Position numbers and translations under genes: made by a program. Shown piece after piece: positions 9,510 to 18,879 of a stretch of DNA of 64,000 nt; the stretch's first letter is position 1, and every line of letters begins with the position of its first letter. The stretch comes from Nematopogon swammerdamellus (taxonomy: Eukaryota > Arthropoda > Insecta > Lepidoptera > Adelidae): the NCBI GenBank assembly GCA_946902875.1, contig OX336338.1, forward strand, positions 8,113,971-8,177,970. Direction: 5' to 3'. The notes beneath the pieces were generated by a model, which worked only from the letters and a program-made list of their open reading frames with translations, made no database searches and had not been told where the DNA came from.

Positions 9510-10045
9510 AGTAAGTAACTAAAGATAGGCCCGAAGGCGGAACTGCGCTCACGTAAACGATATTCTTTCTCGATGAAAGTAACTAAGGGCGAGGCGAAAG
9601 GCGGAGCTGATTTCAGGAAGAAGAAAAACATTCTTGAAGAAAATAAGTAACTAAGGGCGAGGCCGAAGGCCAAGCTCTATTCTGGAAGACCATAAACCTT
9701 CTCGAAGAAAGTAAGTAACTATGGGCGAGGCCGCAGGCCGAGCTGCGTTCAGGAAGAAGCTAAACCATCTTGAAGAAAGTAAGTAACTAATGCGAGGCCG
9801 AAGGCCGAGCTACGTTCGGATAATTGAAAACCCATCTCGAAGAAAGCAAGTAACTAAGGGCGAGGCCGAAGGCCGAGCTGCGTTCAGGAAGAAGCTAAAC
9901 CATCATGAAGAAAGTAAGCAACTAAGGCGAGGCCGAAGGCCGAGCTACGTTCTGACAAATGATAAACCATCTCGAAGAAAGCAAGTAACTAAGGGCGAGG
10001 CCGAAGGCCGAGCTGCGTTCAGGAAGAAGCTACACCATCTCGAAT
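9510..10045 (+). repeat. tandem array of about eight ~66-bp units (131-bp dimers)
   Basis: Units contain GGGCGAGGCCGAAGGCCGAG, then CTGCGTTC, then GAAGAAAG.AAGTAACTAA. In the right half, units alternate between a CAGGAAGAAGCTA type and a CTACGTTC..GATAA type, giving a higher-order period of about 131 bp. The first units are more diverged. A short frame through the array (9790-10047) is a by-product of the repeat. Confidence 0.85.
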
Positions 10046-10135
10046 AAAGTTAATTAATATTAAGATTGAGTTAATTTAATTTAAATTTTATTATAAAGTC
10101 CACGCTTCTAACGGCAAATATACCGTGCATCCTAG

Positions 10136-10558
10136 AACCTCGCGGTTATTCCCGGCTGGATGGCAAGAGGCCCGATGCTAGAGACCTTAGTGCCATGGAC
10201 TAAGGGTAGTTCTGTGATGTGGGACGCCACTTTTGTTCTCACATTGGCTCCAAGTCACGTTAGGACATCTTCAAGAGCGGCTGGCGCGGCCGAGGCTGGG
10301 GCGGAGAGCCTCCAACGCAGCAAATATAGAAATATAATTCAAGATTTCGAATTTGTTGCGTTTGCGGTTGAAACCCTCGGTCTGTGGAGCAGTGAAGCCA
10401 AAAGAGGCTTGAGCTGGTTGACGCAACTGGTGTCCCGTCATCAAGGGCTTATGTACTTCATTCAAAGGGTAAGCCTTGCCATCCAGCGGGGTAATGCCGC
10501 AAGTGCTCTAAGAACATTTGAAAATGCCTGTTTGTATAGTTATTTTAATGTTTGTTAG
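10136..10558 (+). pseudogene. retroelement ORF C-terminal fragment captured inside the composite element
   Basis: The frame encodes TLVPWTKG..MWDATFVLTLAPSHV, then FEFVAFAVETLGLW, then RVSLAIQRGNAASALRTFE. I recognise this as the C-terminal end of RT-bearing retroelement proteins found in many invertebrates (LVPW..W..TCPDTLAPSH..VETLG.W...QR.S.AIQRGNAASVL). The Met at 10160 is internal; upstream, the matching residues (KRPDA) sit in another frame, so there is a 1-nt shift near 10180. A stop (TAG) lies at 10133. Downstream, GAAATAAATAG near 10604 holds an AATAAA signal. No RT domain remains, so it is not functional as an enzyme. The exact retroelement clade is uncertain. Confidence 0.6.
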
Positions 10559-10639
10559 GTAGGTTTAATTATTTAGTTATTAATATTACTTTTTTATTTA
10601 TATGAAATAAATAGATTGAGTAAACGATAATATATTCTA

Positions 10640-10950
10640 TCGAAGAAAGGAAGTCTTTAAGGGCGAGGCCCGAAGGCGGAAGAGGATTTTTGGTTTACCT
10701 GAACGCAGCTCGGCCTTCGGCCTCGCACTTAGTTCCTTCCTTTCTTCCAGAAGGTTTGTCGTCTTCCTGAACGCAGCTCGGCCTTCGGCCTCGCCCTTAC
10801 TTCCTTTATTTGAGAAAGGTTTATCGTTTACCTGAAAGCAGCTCGGCCTTCGGCCTCGCCCTTAGTTAGTTACTTTCTTTAAGAAGGTTTATCGATTACC
10901 TGAAGGCAGCTCGGCCTTCGGCCTCGCCCTTAGTTACTTACATTCTTCTT
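10640..10950 (-). repeat. inverted arm: tandem ~66-bp units
   Basis: One plus-oriented unit (about 10658-10690) is followed by four units in reverse orientation, each with CAGCTCGGCCTTCGGCCTCG (near 10705, 10772, 10840 and 10907). The units match the array at 9510-10045, making the two ends of the element complementary. Confidence 0.85.
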
Positions 10951-11076
10951 TGGAATACGAATTTCACGCGAGCGGAGCCGCGGGCTCAGCTAGTATGGAG
11001 AATAATAATTAAAATGCATGGGTACATTAAAATATGAGACGTCGTCAATATGTGCAGGTTATATGTACCTACTTTT

Positions 11077-11286
11077 TTAAATTAAAACATTGAAATATTT
11101 GAGATCATAAAAGTTCTTACTCTGCAACCATTTTATTAGTTTGATCTTGAATACATTTTTATTTTCAACCCCTCGTATTTCTTCCGGCAATTTATTAAAT
11201 ATGTTCACGCTGTTGAAATATACACATTTTTTATATTTTTCTCTTGAAGGACCAGAGACTGTACTTGTAATTGTATATTTTTTCAT
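11077..11286 (-). pseudogene. LINE ORF2 C-terminal remnant
   Basis: The minus-strand frame ends with YFNSVNIFNKLPEEIRGVEN, then VFKIKLIKWLQSKNFYDLKY. The pattern (S..YN.LP.EI....K.F..LK..L) is the usual end of insect non-LTR ORF2 proteins. The Met is an accident of the frame. No RT domain accompanies it. Confidence 0.55.
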
Positions 11287-11289
11287 GCT

Positions 11290-11984
11290 ATATTGTTCCT
11301 AACAATGTATGTACATTATTTTCGCTTTCAACTCAAGAACGGTTTCACCAATTTACATAATTAATTTTCTTCAATGCATCCGGAATTTAGATGCGGTGTT
11401 CGCCAATGCCGTCAGAACGCGAGCGGAGCCGCATAGCTACTCACAGATAATACACAACCACACCAATATTGATCGTGCCGAGACTCCGTAGTGGGGCCAG
11501 ACGCTCCGCGGAGTGCGGACATATGTTCAACAAAACAGGTGTCTCAAATGTCCCTCGATCGAGGAGATACTAGTAGAATGGGGTGCGGCGACACTCAGGA
11601 AGTCTGGCCACTTTAGCGAAAGCAACACCGGGCGGAAAATTATTGTTACTAAGAAATTGTTGTAAAGATTTTTTTTAACCAATAGCTTTAAGAATCCTAC
11701 CCGGGTTAATTCACTATGGAATTTTTATGATTTTCTTAACATTCTTTGAGTTTGTATACCTCTTAGGTATACCAGTTAGGTATACCTTTTTTATACATGT
11801 CCAAATTACACGCGTGGTTTTATGTGTTGGGCAAATAAAATAAATATTATTATTATGCTAAATTGATAAATAAGTCCTTTTGAATTAGAAAAATATAAAT
11901 ATGCGCATAATCAATTTATAGAATCTTTGTTGATCGAAAAAAAAAGTTTTTACACCTTCGCTTACAGAGATACAATTATTATAA
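11290..11984. other. no gene; repeat debris
   Basis: Contains GAACGCGAGCGGAGCCGC (11415-11433), a trace of the GCCGCGGGC element end, and a tandem GTATACCTTTTAGG-like stretch near 11755-11790. Otherwise unassigned. Confidence 0.4.
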
Positions 11985-12125
11985 ATTGTTTTTATTGAAA
12001 GCGCGACGATATGGCTACTAGCCACCCATAAGGCGACTAACGACGCCCAAGGACATTCGGTCGTATGCGGGGGTTGCGAATGCCATGCCGGCCTGACAGG
12101 TGCCCATTCACGCACCTCTTGAAGG
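11985..12125 (-). repeat. LINE 3' tail (family D)
   Basis: On the minus strand: GGCATGGCATTCGCAACCCC, CGACCGAATGTCC, GGCGTCGTTAG and CGCGCTTTCAATAAAAA. The same tail follows the LINE C-terminal frames at 34203-34570 and 55980-56235, which identifies it. Confidence 0.75.
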
Positions 12126-12159
12126 ATCCGAGACTATTATGTCGCAGTTACAAACAGTA

Positions 12160-12300
12160 TAGAGAAATAGATAGAAAATGCTTTATTGCTCCAGTAAACA
12201 TTAAACAGTAATAAGTACATTAGAAAATTTACATAAGGTGCAAAGGCGGACTTATCCCCCACAGAGATTTCTTACAGTCAACCTTTGGATGTTTGAGATA
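12160..12300 (-). repeat. LINE 3' tail (family I)
   Basis: Minus strand: CAAAGGTTGACTGTAAGAAA, GATAAGTCCGCCTTTGCACC, GGAGCAATAAAGCATTTTC. Lies directly beside the family D tail at 11985-12125, both on the minus strand. Confidence 0.7.
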
Positions 12301-12325
12301 TGATAATATAGTGGAATGTAAGTAG

Positions 12326-12353
12326 GTAGTAGTAGTAGTAGTAGTAGTAGTAG
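12326..12353. repeat. (TAG)n microsatellite
   Basis: Uninterrupted run of about nine TAG/AGT triplets. Confidence 0.9.
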
Positions 12354-12405
12354 AAATACTTATAACACATTTCTATTTCAGCAGCAAAGCAATATATAAT
12401 ATTAA

Positions 12406-13011
12406 GGGGGGGTACTAGGCAAAACATCACATCATAATATCCTAACTATAGCCATACTTCAATAGATATAACTATAATTTATATGCTTATAGTTAGGTAA
12501 AGATTCAAGGTATAATGTGTGATGGATTAGTGTAATATAATCTTGTAAATTCTCTGAAAAATAAGTGGTTGAAAAGTGGTAAAAACGTTCGAAAATGCAT
12601 TTGCTAGATTCGTTACAAATACGCCCATAAAAAAACGCTCGCGCACGGCAACGGCCCAAAATTTTGAATGTTCAAAGATAGTTCATTGAAAAACCATTTA
12701 TTCTGTAAGCGTTTGAATTTATTTAGATGATTCTTAGTCTTATTGACTCTAAGCTCAATGAAGCATTTTTCGTATTAGATGGGTTTGTAAAAAATGGCAA
12801 GGGAAATAGCAGGGGCATTTTTTAACGATTTTACCACTTTTCAACCACATATTTTTAAGGGAATTTATAAGATTAAATTAAAAATAATGTATTCACGTTA
12901 TACGAGTACCTTGAATCTTTACCTAACTATAGCCATATAAGTTATAGTTAAATCACTTGAAATATGGGTATGGTTAGGGAAATACGGAGTGCTTTTGCCT
13001 AGTACCCCCCC
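12406..13011. mobile_element. TTAA-flanked MITE with long inverted repeats
   Basis: 606-bp element flanked by TTAA at 12402-12405 and 13012-13015. Termini are GGGGGGGTACTAGGCAAAA and its inverse TTTTGCCTAGTACCCCCCC. Sub-terminal arms of about 200 bp continue the inversion: AGTTAGGTAAAGATTCAAGG near 12491 against its complement near 12915, and GTGGTTGAAAAGTGGTAAAA against its complement near 12830. No transposase. TTAA suggests piggyBac-type mobilisation, but piggyBac ends normally begin with CCC and this one begins with GGG. Confidence 0.8.
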
Positions 13012-13015
13012 TTAA

Positions 13016-13340
13016 GGAAATAACTGGGCAAGCTAGATATTATCATAACTGTCACGAGACAAGCTAAATAACAGTCGCGCCGTATGAAGCGGAGCCTTCA
13101 CTTTAAGCTTGACAGCTTCTTTGAGCATTTATAATGTCACGAGAAAAAGGCTGTCATCAGTCCTACCATTCTCTCTTTGCTATTCCTCGGTCCCTACACC
13201 ACCGGTCGAGGAAAATATCACGAGGAAAACCTGTACACTAACAATATTATGTTGCTATACTAGGTTGAAGGGAATTAATTTCATTCTGAAATATTTCCGC
13301 CTTCTACACCGCAGAAAGGTGTAATGTATCACGTATTTCC
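13016..13340. other. no recognised feature
   Basis: Non-coding. The 71-codon frame at 13109-13324 resembles nothing I know. Confidence 0.4.
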
Positions 13341-13344
13341 AGAC

Positions 13345-13490
13345 AGATAGATAGAAAATATTGTATTGCTAGAAAAAAAAACATTTAACAGAGATAAGCA
13401 CATTAGAATATTTATATGAGGTGCAAAAGCGAACTTATCCGTTACAGATATTCCTTCCAGTCAAGCTTTGGATGTTTGAGAGTCGATTAA
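13345..13490 (-). repeat. LINE 3' tail (family I)
   Basis: Minus strand CAAAGCTTGACTGGAAGGAA and GATAAGTTCGCTTTTGCACC; diverged copy of the 12160-12300 repeat. Confidence 0.65.
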
Positions 13491-13669
13491 TATAGTGAAA
13501 TAAGTAAGTATGTAGTAGCAAAATAGTTGAGTGAGAGAATTGAAAATAAAATATTTAATAAAAACAATGCTTATTAATATACATGTGAGAACATCCTATT
13601 TTAATAAAAGCTATACTTATGTGAAATATAATATATAATAATATTTCATTTTGAACACACTTCAAGAGA

Positions 13670-13795
13670 CTCGTGATCGGGCACCTGTCAGGCTGACATG
13701 GCATTCGCAAGCCCCGCATTCTACGAACGTCCATGGACGTGGTTAGACACCTTATGGGTGGATAGCGCCAAATGTCGCGCTTTTTGGTAAAAAAA
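13670..13795 (+). repeat. LINE 3' tail (family D)
   Basis: GGGCACCTGTCAGG, CATGGCATTCGCAAGCCCCG, GTTAGACACCTTATGGGTGG, ending in TCGCGCTTTTTGG and an A-run. Confidence 0.7.
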
Positions 13796-13967
13796 AATTT
13801 GAAGATATTATAATTCTAGGCGTGATTATACAAAGCTGTTCCTTAGTAGGCATGACTAGACATTGATGGAGGCTGTGATGGAGGTGACGGGCGTACGGCG
13901 TACCTAAGTCAAAGGGTTGCTTTAACCAGCAGGACAGCATTGCCATCCAAAGGTACAGTGTCGGTTC

Positions 13968-14104
13968 CTTCAAGAGTGGCGGAATGGGCACCTCTCAGGT
14001 TGGCATGGCATTCGCAGCCCCCGCAAACGACCTAATGTCCATGGGCGCCGTTAGACACCTTATATCATCAGCCTCCCATATATCGCGCTTTCAATAAAAA
14101 AAAG
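13968..14104 (+). repeat. LINE 3' tail (family D), second copy in the same orientation
   Basis: CTTCAAGAGTGGCGGAATGG, TGGCATGGCATTCGCAGCCC, CGTTAGACACCTTAT, ending CGCGCTTTCAATAAAAAAAA. It lies 170 bp after the previous copy, so two insertions or a local duplication. Confidence 0.7.
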
Positions 14105-14265
14105 TGAAACGCCGCCAGCGTTCTCGGGAGCTTTAAGTTTTCTAATAGAGATAATTATTTCAATTTATTTTATTTTAAATTATATTGGTTTAAATAATGT
14201 TTATTATCTCAAAGAACGTGTGAATTCGCCAGCAGAGATTATTATAAGTTGTTACAAAGCAATAT

Positions 14266-14500
14266 TTTTTTTTATGGAAACTGACACTGTTGGCTACATC
14301 ACCTACAACATCCGTGATGTCAGCCCCATAACACCAGCTGAACTTGGTGCCACGTCAGTGCTTCTCTTCGGTCGTGCCGGCTACACTGAACTGGACGGAA
14401 AACACAACCTATTTACATAGCCGTTTCGACCGACCTTTCATTCAGTGCGGTGGTACCAACACGGGCGGGTTAAACCCTACCAACTAGCAATATAAGAAGG
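14266..14500 (-). repeat. SINE family A, headless
   Basis: Starts with a T-run then ATGGAAACTGACACTGTTGG; matches the 6205-6544 copy in reverse complement through the core (AACCCTACCAACTAG). The 5S-like head is missing. Confidence 0.75.
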
Positions 14501-14504
14501 GAGT

Positions 14505-14590
14505 CATATCCCTTAGTCGCCTTTTACGACATACACGGGGAGAGATGCAGTGTGGCTATTATTTTGAAGGACCGGCCCCACACGGTGCAA
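14505..14590 (+). repeat. dispersed repeat family C fragment
   Basis: CCCTTAGTCGCCTTTTACGA, GAGAGATGCAGTG and ACCGGCCCCACACGG. Abuts the SINE at its left. Confidence 0.7.
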
Positions 14591-15278
14591 ATACTTCAAA
14601 TTAAATTTATCATCTTAATAAGCTTGTTTTGAATAAATTTAATTAATTTAACAGCTGCAATTCAATCGTTATCACGTAATGTTATCACGTATGTACCGAT
14701 GTGCATAACTTACATTGAGCGTGTTTTGACCAATTCCACATGAGCGATAAGAGGTCACGATACAAGAGGCAATACACAGAAGTACATAGTTGAAACTAGC
14801 AACGTCCCCAAAAAGGGTCGCACTGAAGTAGATATTAAGGGCTAGTTAAGTGTGGTCGTGCCAAGTCCAAATTGGCCGGTGTATTATTTCATGATTATTA
14901 CTATCATTCGGTTTCCGGTCGTCTTCGTCCCCGCTATGGCGGACACGTGTGCCGTTTCTCAGGGGGTGGTCACGCGAGCCACTCACCGCGCCCCCCTCCG
15001 AACCCCCTACCGTCCCTCTATACCGCCACTGTCACCTCGGAAGCGTGTCATTTCGAAACACCGTCCGTGTGACGGTTTAAACATTCTTAATTTTTTATTT
15101 TCACATATCTTGGCATTTTAGGATCGTTTCAATAAATTGAATTCAACGGGTGACTAAAATAGGTAACCGCCCGTGTATCTTATTTCGAAGTACTCTTTGT
15201 ACATTATATGTATTTGTATAGATACCTATATGAAGCGTAGTACCCGCAACCGACGAGCATGCATGAAGAACAAATTAT
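14591..15278. other. no gene recognised; GC-rich patch at 14920-15080
   Basis: 14920-15080 is GC-rich with CCTCCGAACCCCCTACCGTC and opens two overlapping short frames that I do not recognise. The rest is AT-rich. Confidence 0.4.
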
Positions 15279-15370
15279 GAGAGTGGAAGAGGCGGCAGAG
15301 GTGTGTCAGGCAGGATCGTGGCACGTGGTGGAGATCCGTTGTCTCTGCCTACCTCATCGGGAAACAGGCT
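15279..15370 (+). repeat. dispersed repeat family K fragment
   Basis: ATGAGAGTGGAAGAGGCGGC, GTGTGTCAGG, GATCGTGGCACGTGGTGGAG and TTGTCTCTGCCTACC; the inverse of the 585-652 and 41163-41254 copies. Confidence 0.65.
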
Positions 15371-15395
15371 ATGTATGTATATATGATGGTGTTTC

Positions 15396-15866
15396 ACAGG
15401 GTGTTTCAGGATAGGGTTTCGTAACTTCAGGGTTCGAAAGGGGTCCATATTTGAAAACAAAAAGCTCTGAAACTTTTTCCCAAATTTGATCATTTTGGTA
15501 CATTAGTACTTTTTGGTGAAAATCGTTTCATCGAGCTTTCATGGACGGTTAACGTTCACCTTTATTAAATAAACATAAAATGACTAACTTACATGCTACT
15601 AGTAGTATGTAACTTCATGTAGGTAATTTTCAAACACTTTTTGAATGACATCAAAAGAAAAAGGGGACTGGCTAGGGCACTCCCTAGACCTAGACAGCAC
15701 TGTTGCCAAATATCACTGTCCAACAAGTTTTTATTAAAATTTTCAATTTTTGTATGAAAAAAAAACTACGGAATTTCGATTTGAGTGATAAGGATTTTTT
15801 TCTTCTTCTAATAATTAGTACTTTCTATTCCTGAAGTTTCTCAAGCCTATCCTGAAACAACCTGTA
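15396..15866. mobile_element. MITE with about 45-bp terminal inverted repeats
   Basis: The left end ACAGGGTGTTTCAGGATAGG, then AACTTCAGG..CGAAAG, is matched on the opposite strand at the right end by ACAGGTTGTTTCAGGATAGG, then AACTTCAGG. About 470 bp, no ORF, AT-rich interior. Ends have 1-2 bp uncertainty because the target duplication is not obvious. Confidence 0.7.
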
Positions 15867-16266
15867 TATACAAACATAGAACATTTTTGAGGAAAATGTG
15901 ATGCGGAAGTGGAAGGGTCACCCTAGCTAAACGCAAGTATCTACTAGACCTGACACGCCATTCAACCAGATGGTAGACGAAATCGATGATCGTCTACGGA
16001 AATCAGTAAATGTTGGATATTCGGATTTCCTATCGGGAAACATGTAAGTGTAACGTTAATGTTCGTACGTACCAAGGTTGCTAATTTATCGCAAATGCAG
16101 CAAAACTTAACACCGTGTCGTGCAACATTATGCACTTTAGCCACTTCTTCGTTCTCAATAAAACGAAATGCAGAAATTCCAATTATTTCTACTAAAACAT
16201 TCTACATACAACAGTTGGCGCGTTCAGACGCACTGAAGAGAGCTAATATAATTTGGCTAAGTGAAT

Positions 16267-16422
16267 ATGTCAAATAACGGCGAAAAATTTTATGTTTCAA
16301 ATAAATCTAAAAAAGTGACTGCATCAATTAGATCACAAATAGTGAATTTGTCGATTAAAAAAGCGACGAAACCAATCTTGGTGTGTGTCTGTTCGAATTG
16401 TCGCCTAGAGAAAAGAAACGTA
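16267..16422 (+). other. candidate short coding exon with a consensus splice donor
   Basis: An open frame starts at an ATG (16267) and runs about 50 codons (MSNNGEKFYVSNKSKKV.. to ..VCVCSNCRLEKRN), rich in Lys, Asn and Ser, with a C-x-C-x2-C cluster. It ends at AAACGTAAGTA, a perfect insect 5' splice-site consensus at about 16420-16425. An exonic start of a host or transposon gene is possible, but I recognise no family and found no matching acceptor exon. Confidence 0.25.
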
Positions 16423-16492
16423 AGTACAATCAAATTAATTAATTAATGATAATAAATAAATCAAATTAAAAAACTATAGCTGCACTAACACT

Positions 16493-16755
16493 ATAGGTGT
16501 AAAACTGTAGGTCTCTTCCCTTACCTCTTACTAGGTGGTAGGCTCAAATTGTAGCCGACTGGGTTGGTACTACCGTACTGGATGTAAGATGGCCGCATAG
16601 CAGCCTCGATTGTGTTCTCCTCTAGTCCAGTATAGCCAGCAATCCAGGGAAGTCTCCGGTGTGGCACCTACCTTCTCGGAGGTGATATTGGCTGGTCGGA
16701 GCATGTGTTTTGGCCCCTCCGACTCAGCCACCCATACAGGATTACATAAAAAAAA
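16493..16755 (+). repeat. SINE family B with A-tail
   Basis: Core AAACTGTAGGTCTCTTCCCT, TTACTAGGTGGTAGGC and GGGTTGGTACTACCG is shared with SINE A. The 3' part is different: TCCAGTATAGCCAGCAATCC, AGGTGATATTGGCTGGTCGG, CCCCTCCGACTCAGCCA, then AGGATTACATAAAAAAAA. Other copies: 18880-19057 (inverse) and 25552-25646. Confidence 0.75.
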
Positions 16756-16785
16756 TTGCTAGTGGCTAGCCAGAAAAACGTTGTG

Positions 16786-16985
16786 TTTTTTTTTTATGGA
16801 AACTGACACGGTTGGCTACATCACCTACCACGTCCGTGATGTCAGCCCATAACACCGGGTGAACTAGGTGCCATGTCAGTGCTTCCCCCTTTGATCGTGC
16901 CGGCTACACTGAACTGGTCGGAAAACACAAACTATTTACATAGCCGTTTAGACCGACGTTTCATTCAGTGCGGTGGTACCAACCT
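16786..16985 (-). repeat. SINE family A, tail-to-tail with SINE B
   Basis: T-run then ATGGAAACTGACACGGTTGG through ACCGACGTTTCATTCAGTGC. It faces the family B SINE with about 30 bp between their A-tails. Confidence 0.75.
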
Positions 16986-17009
16986 CAACCTGGTTTTCTC
17001 ATTAAATAT

Positions 17010-17270
17010 TTAATTACTAACTAAGGGCGAGGCTGAAGGCCAAACTGCGTTGATCTTAACAATATATTCCCGCTAATAAAGTCACTAAGGTCGAGGCCAA
17101 ACGATATGCTTTCCCGAAGTAACCAAGTCACTCGGGGCGAGGCCGAGCTGCATTTACGTAAGCCAACGTAAGCGATAAACTTTGTCTAAAACAGCAAGTA
17201 ACTAATTGCAAGGCCGGAGGCCGAGCTGCGTTTGCGTGAACCATAATATTCTCAAAAAAACTGCGACCTA
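17010..17270 (+). repeat. diverged tandem units of the GGCGAGGCCGAAGGCC family
   Basis: Four degenerate units (GGGCGAGGCTGAAGGCCAAA, GGGGCGAGGCCGAGCTGC, AAGGCCGGAGGCCGAGCTGC) spaced about 65 bp. Same family as the arms at 9510-10950, here without the inverse arm. Confidence 0.65.
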
Positions 17271-17578
17271 AGAAGATTTATTTTGATCTCTAAAACGTGT
17301 ATAGCTCACGATCAAGTCAGATTTCCGCTATGAACTGGAATTGAGTGCCTTTAGGGGAGAGTGTATTTGGCCCTAGTTAAAAATATAACCCCCAAGAATA
17401 CGCTTCTACTGTGAATGAGTAGTTTACATTCACAAACGATGTGTATGGGCATTTCGTCCTCTTTTATAGAGAACCTGCACACCAGTGTGTCGCTCGTGTC
17501 CTGATAAAGTCCTTATTATGACCATTTAGTCGTTCCGGTTTCGATTTAATACCTTGAATGGAAGTGAATTTGTGTAAC
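17271..17578. other. no recognised feature
   Basis: Non-coding sequence between repeats. Confidence 0.4.
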
Positions 17579-17740
17579 ACTGTGTGGGGTCGGTACTTAA
17601 TAAGAATAGTCCCACTGCATCTCTCCCTGTGCATGTCGTAAAAGGCGAATAACTTTACTTGCTGCCTGATAGTTATCTTGTCCGAATACTTTTCTAAACG
17701 TGGCGGTCGGTGTTGTGCTGTAATTTACCAGAGTACTTGC
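17579..17740 (-). repeat. dispersed repeat family C
   Basis: Inverse of the 42690-42980 copy: TGTGGGGTCGGTACTTAATA, CCACTGCATCTCTCCC, TGCTGCCTGATAGTTATCTT, AACGTGGCGGTCGGTGTTGT. Confidence 0.7.
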
Positions 17741-17929
17741 AGCACTTGTATCAAGAAAGTAGTGGCTTCCGCGTGCTTCTGCCCGGGCATATGGAAACAG
17801 TGCTGCTTGCTTTGGTTGTGTGCGCAGGACAGTACCTAGATATTTCTTGCCGGTATGTCAGTCAGTCAGTCAGTCAGCGTGTAAGTGTCCACTGCTGGAC
17901 ATAACCTCTCCAATTTTCGTTCAGTCCTC

Positions 17930-18185
17930 CCGGCCTTCAGCGGAACAGAACAACTGCTTTCCGCCGACGTACTTGATGTCGTCGTCCCACGTGGCGGGTG
18001 GTCTTCCCACACTTCGTTTTCCTGTCCATGGCTCTCAGTGTACGCGGTTACTGCAACGGTCGCCGTCTCTTCGGCTGACGTGTCCAGCCCACTGCCAATT
18101 GAGCTTAGCCACCCGGTGTCCAATATCAACTACTTTGCCGGTATGTGCTTTTTGGTATTCCAAGTATTGGCTCTGGGCCGATGGG
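17930..18185 (-). pseudogene. LINE ORF2 C-terminal fragment with in-frame stop
   Basis: The minus strand reads, in one frame, KVVDIGHRVAKLNWQWAGHV, SRRDGDR, then a TGA stop, then TGKRSVGRPPATWDDDIK. This is the usual end of a widespread lepidopteran LINE protein (..RIAKLKWQWAGHIARR...RTGKRSVGRPP.RW.DDI). The premature stop falls in a conserved position between RV and EPW. The frame then decays around GREED-like residues. Only the extreme C-terminus survives, so it is a dead 5'-truncated copy. The Met-initiated frames on either strand here are spurious. Confidence 0.75.
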
Positions 18186-18254
18186 TGGATTTTCAGCTCC
18201 TTTCTTTCTTTTGAAATTATACTCCCTCACCCTGAAGTCGTGCTCGATTAAGGC

Positions 18255-18879
18255 ATGATAAGAGGTTTCTAAGATTCAAATAGGTAATTATTAATTTTAT
18301 AAGTTTTGTGGTCATCTGACCTTGTCAACTGACAAATTTAAATCTTTGGTCTTCTAGTGCGCTTGTAAATTCACGAACGAAATCATATTTTGCGATTCGT
18401 AGACGTGGAACACTGAACCAGCTAGTGTTAGGTTGACTTAGAAGGCAGACGTGCTGAGTGGCAAGTTAATAGCCTTCCAGGGACGGTCATGTGCAAGTCT
18501 AATTTACACAATCTACTTGGAAAGTGTGTATGTATGTGCCTCAGAACTGTAGACTCAATAGCATAATTATCTATTTTCCTTGCCCCTAATACAAAACAAC
18601 TGGACAAGTTCTAACTTCAACAGTTCAACGTGGTATTCGGAATCCATAGCACACATAGAAAAAAAATCGATAGATGCAGTATCACTCGTCATGCTGATTA
18701 AAAGTCACATGTTTGACCTTGAAGAAAAAATCAATAGAGGCAAGGTCGCATTAAAAATATCAACAAATTTTAATACACTGAATTGGTACCAGCCACACAA
18801 AACTGGTGTATTTAAGTGTGACAATTATTTGCGGTAACACTTACTTGCGACTAATTTGATAGCCTAACCCGTCCTCAAA
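18255..18879. other. no recognised feature
   Basis: Includes an 85-codon frame at 18580-18837, Asn/Lys-rich with no motif that I know; not called as a gene. Confidence 0.4.

Larger units (their letters stand above)
9471..10993. mobile_element. composite foldback or Helitron-like element
   Basis: About 1.5 kb. The left edge reads CTGTTGCCCGCGGCTTCGCT and the right edge is its approximate inverse, CGAGCGGAGCCGCGGGCTCA, then GCTAG followed by T. Next to each edge lies GTATTT/AAATACG-type sequence. Inside are a left tandem array, a central ORF region and a right array in the opposite orientation. The 3' hairpin followed by CTAG|T fits Helitron-like ends; the long inverted tandem arms fit Foldback elements. 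Which applies is not settled. Confidence 0.65.

Noticed and set aside
9790..10047. 85-codon frame with repeated GRRPSYV and KQVTKGEAEGRAAFRK
   Set aside because: It is the tandem repeat array translated; no independent sign of coding.
17820..18251. 143-codon plus-strand frame
   Set aside because: Antisense of a LINE ORF2 C-terminus that is recognisable on the minus strand.
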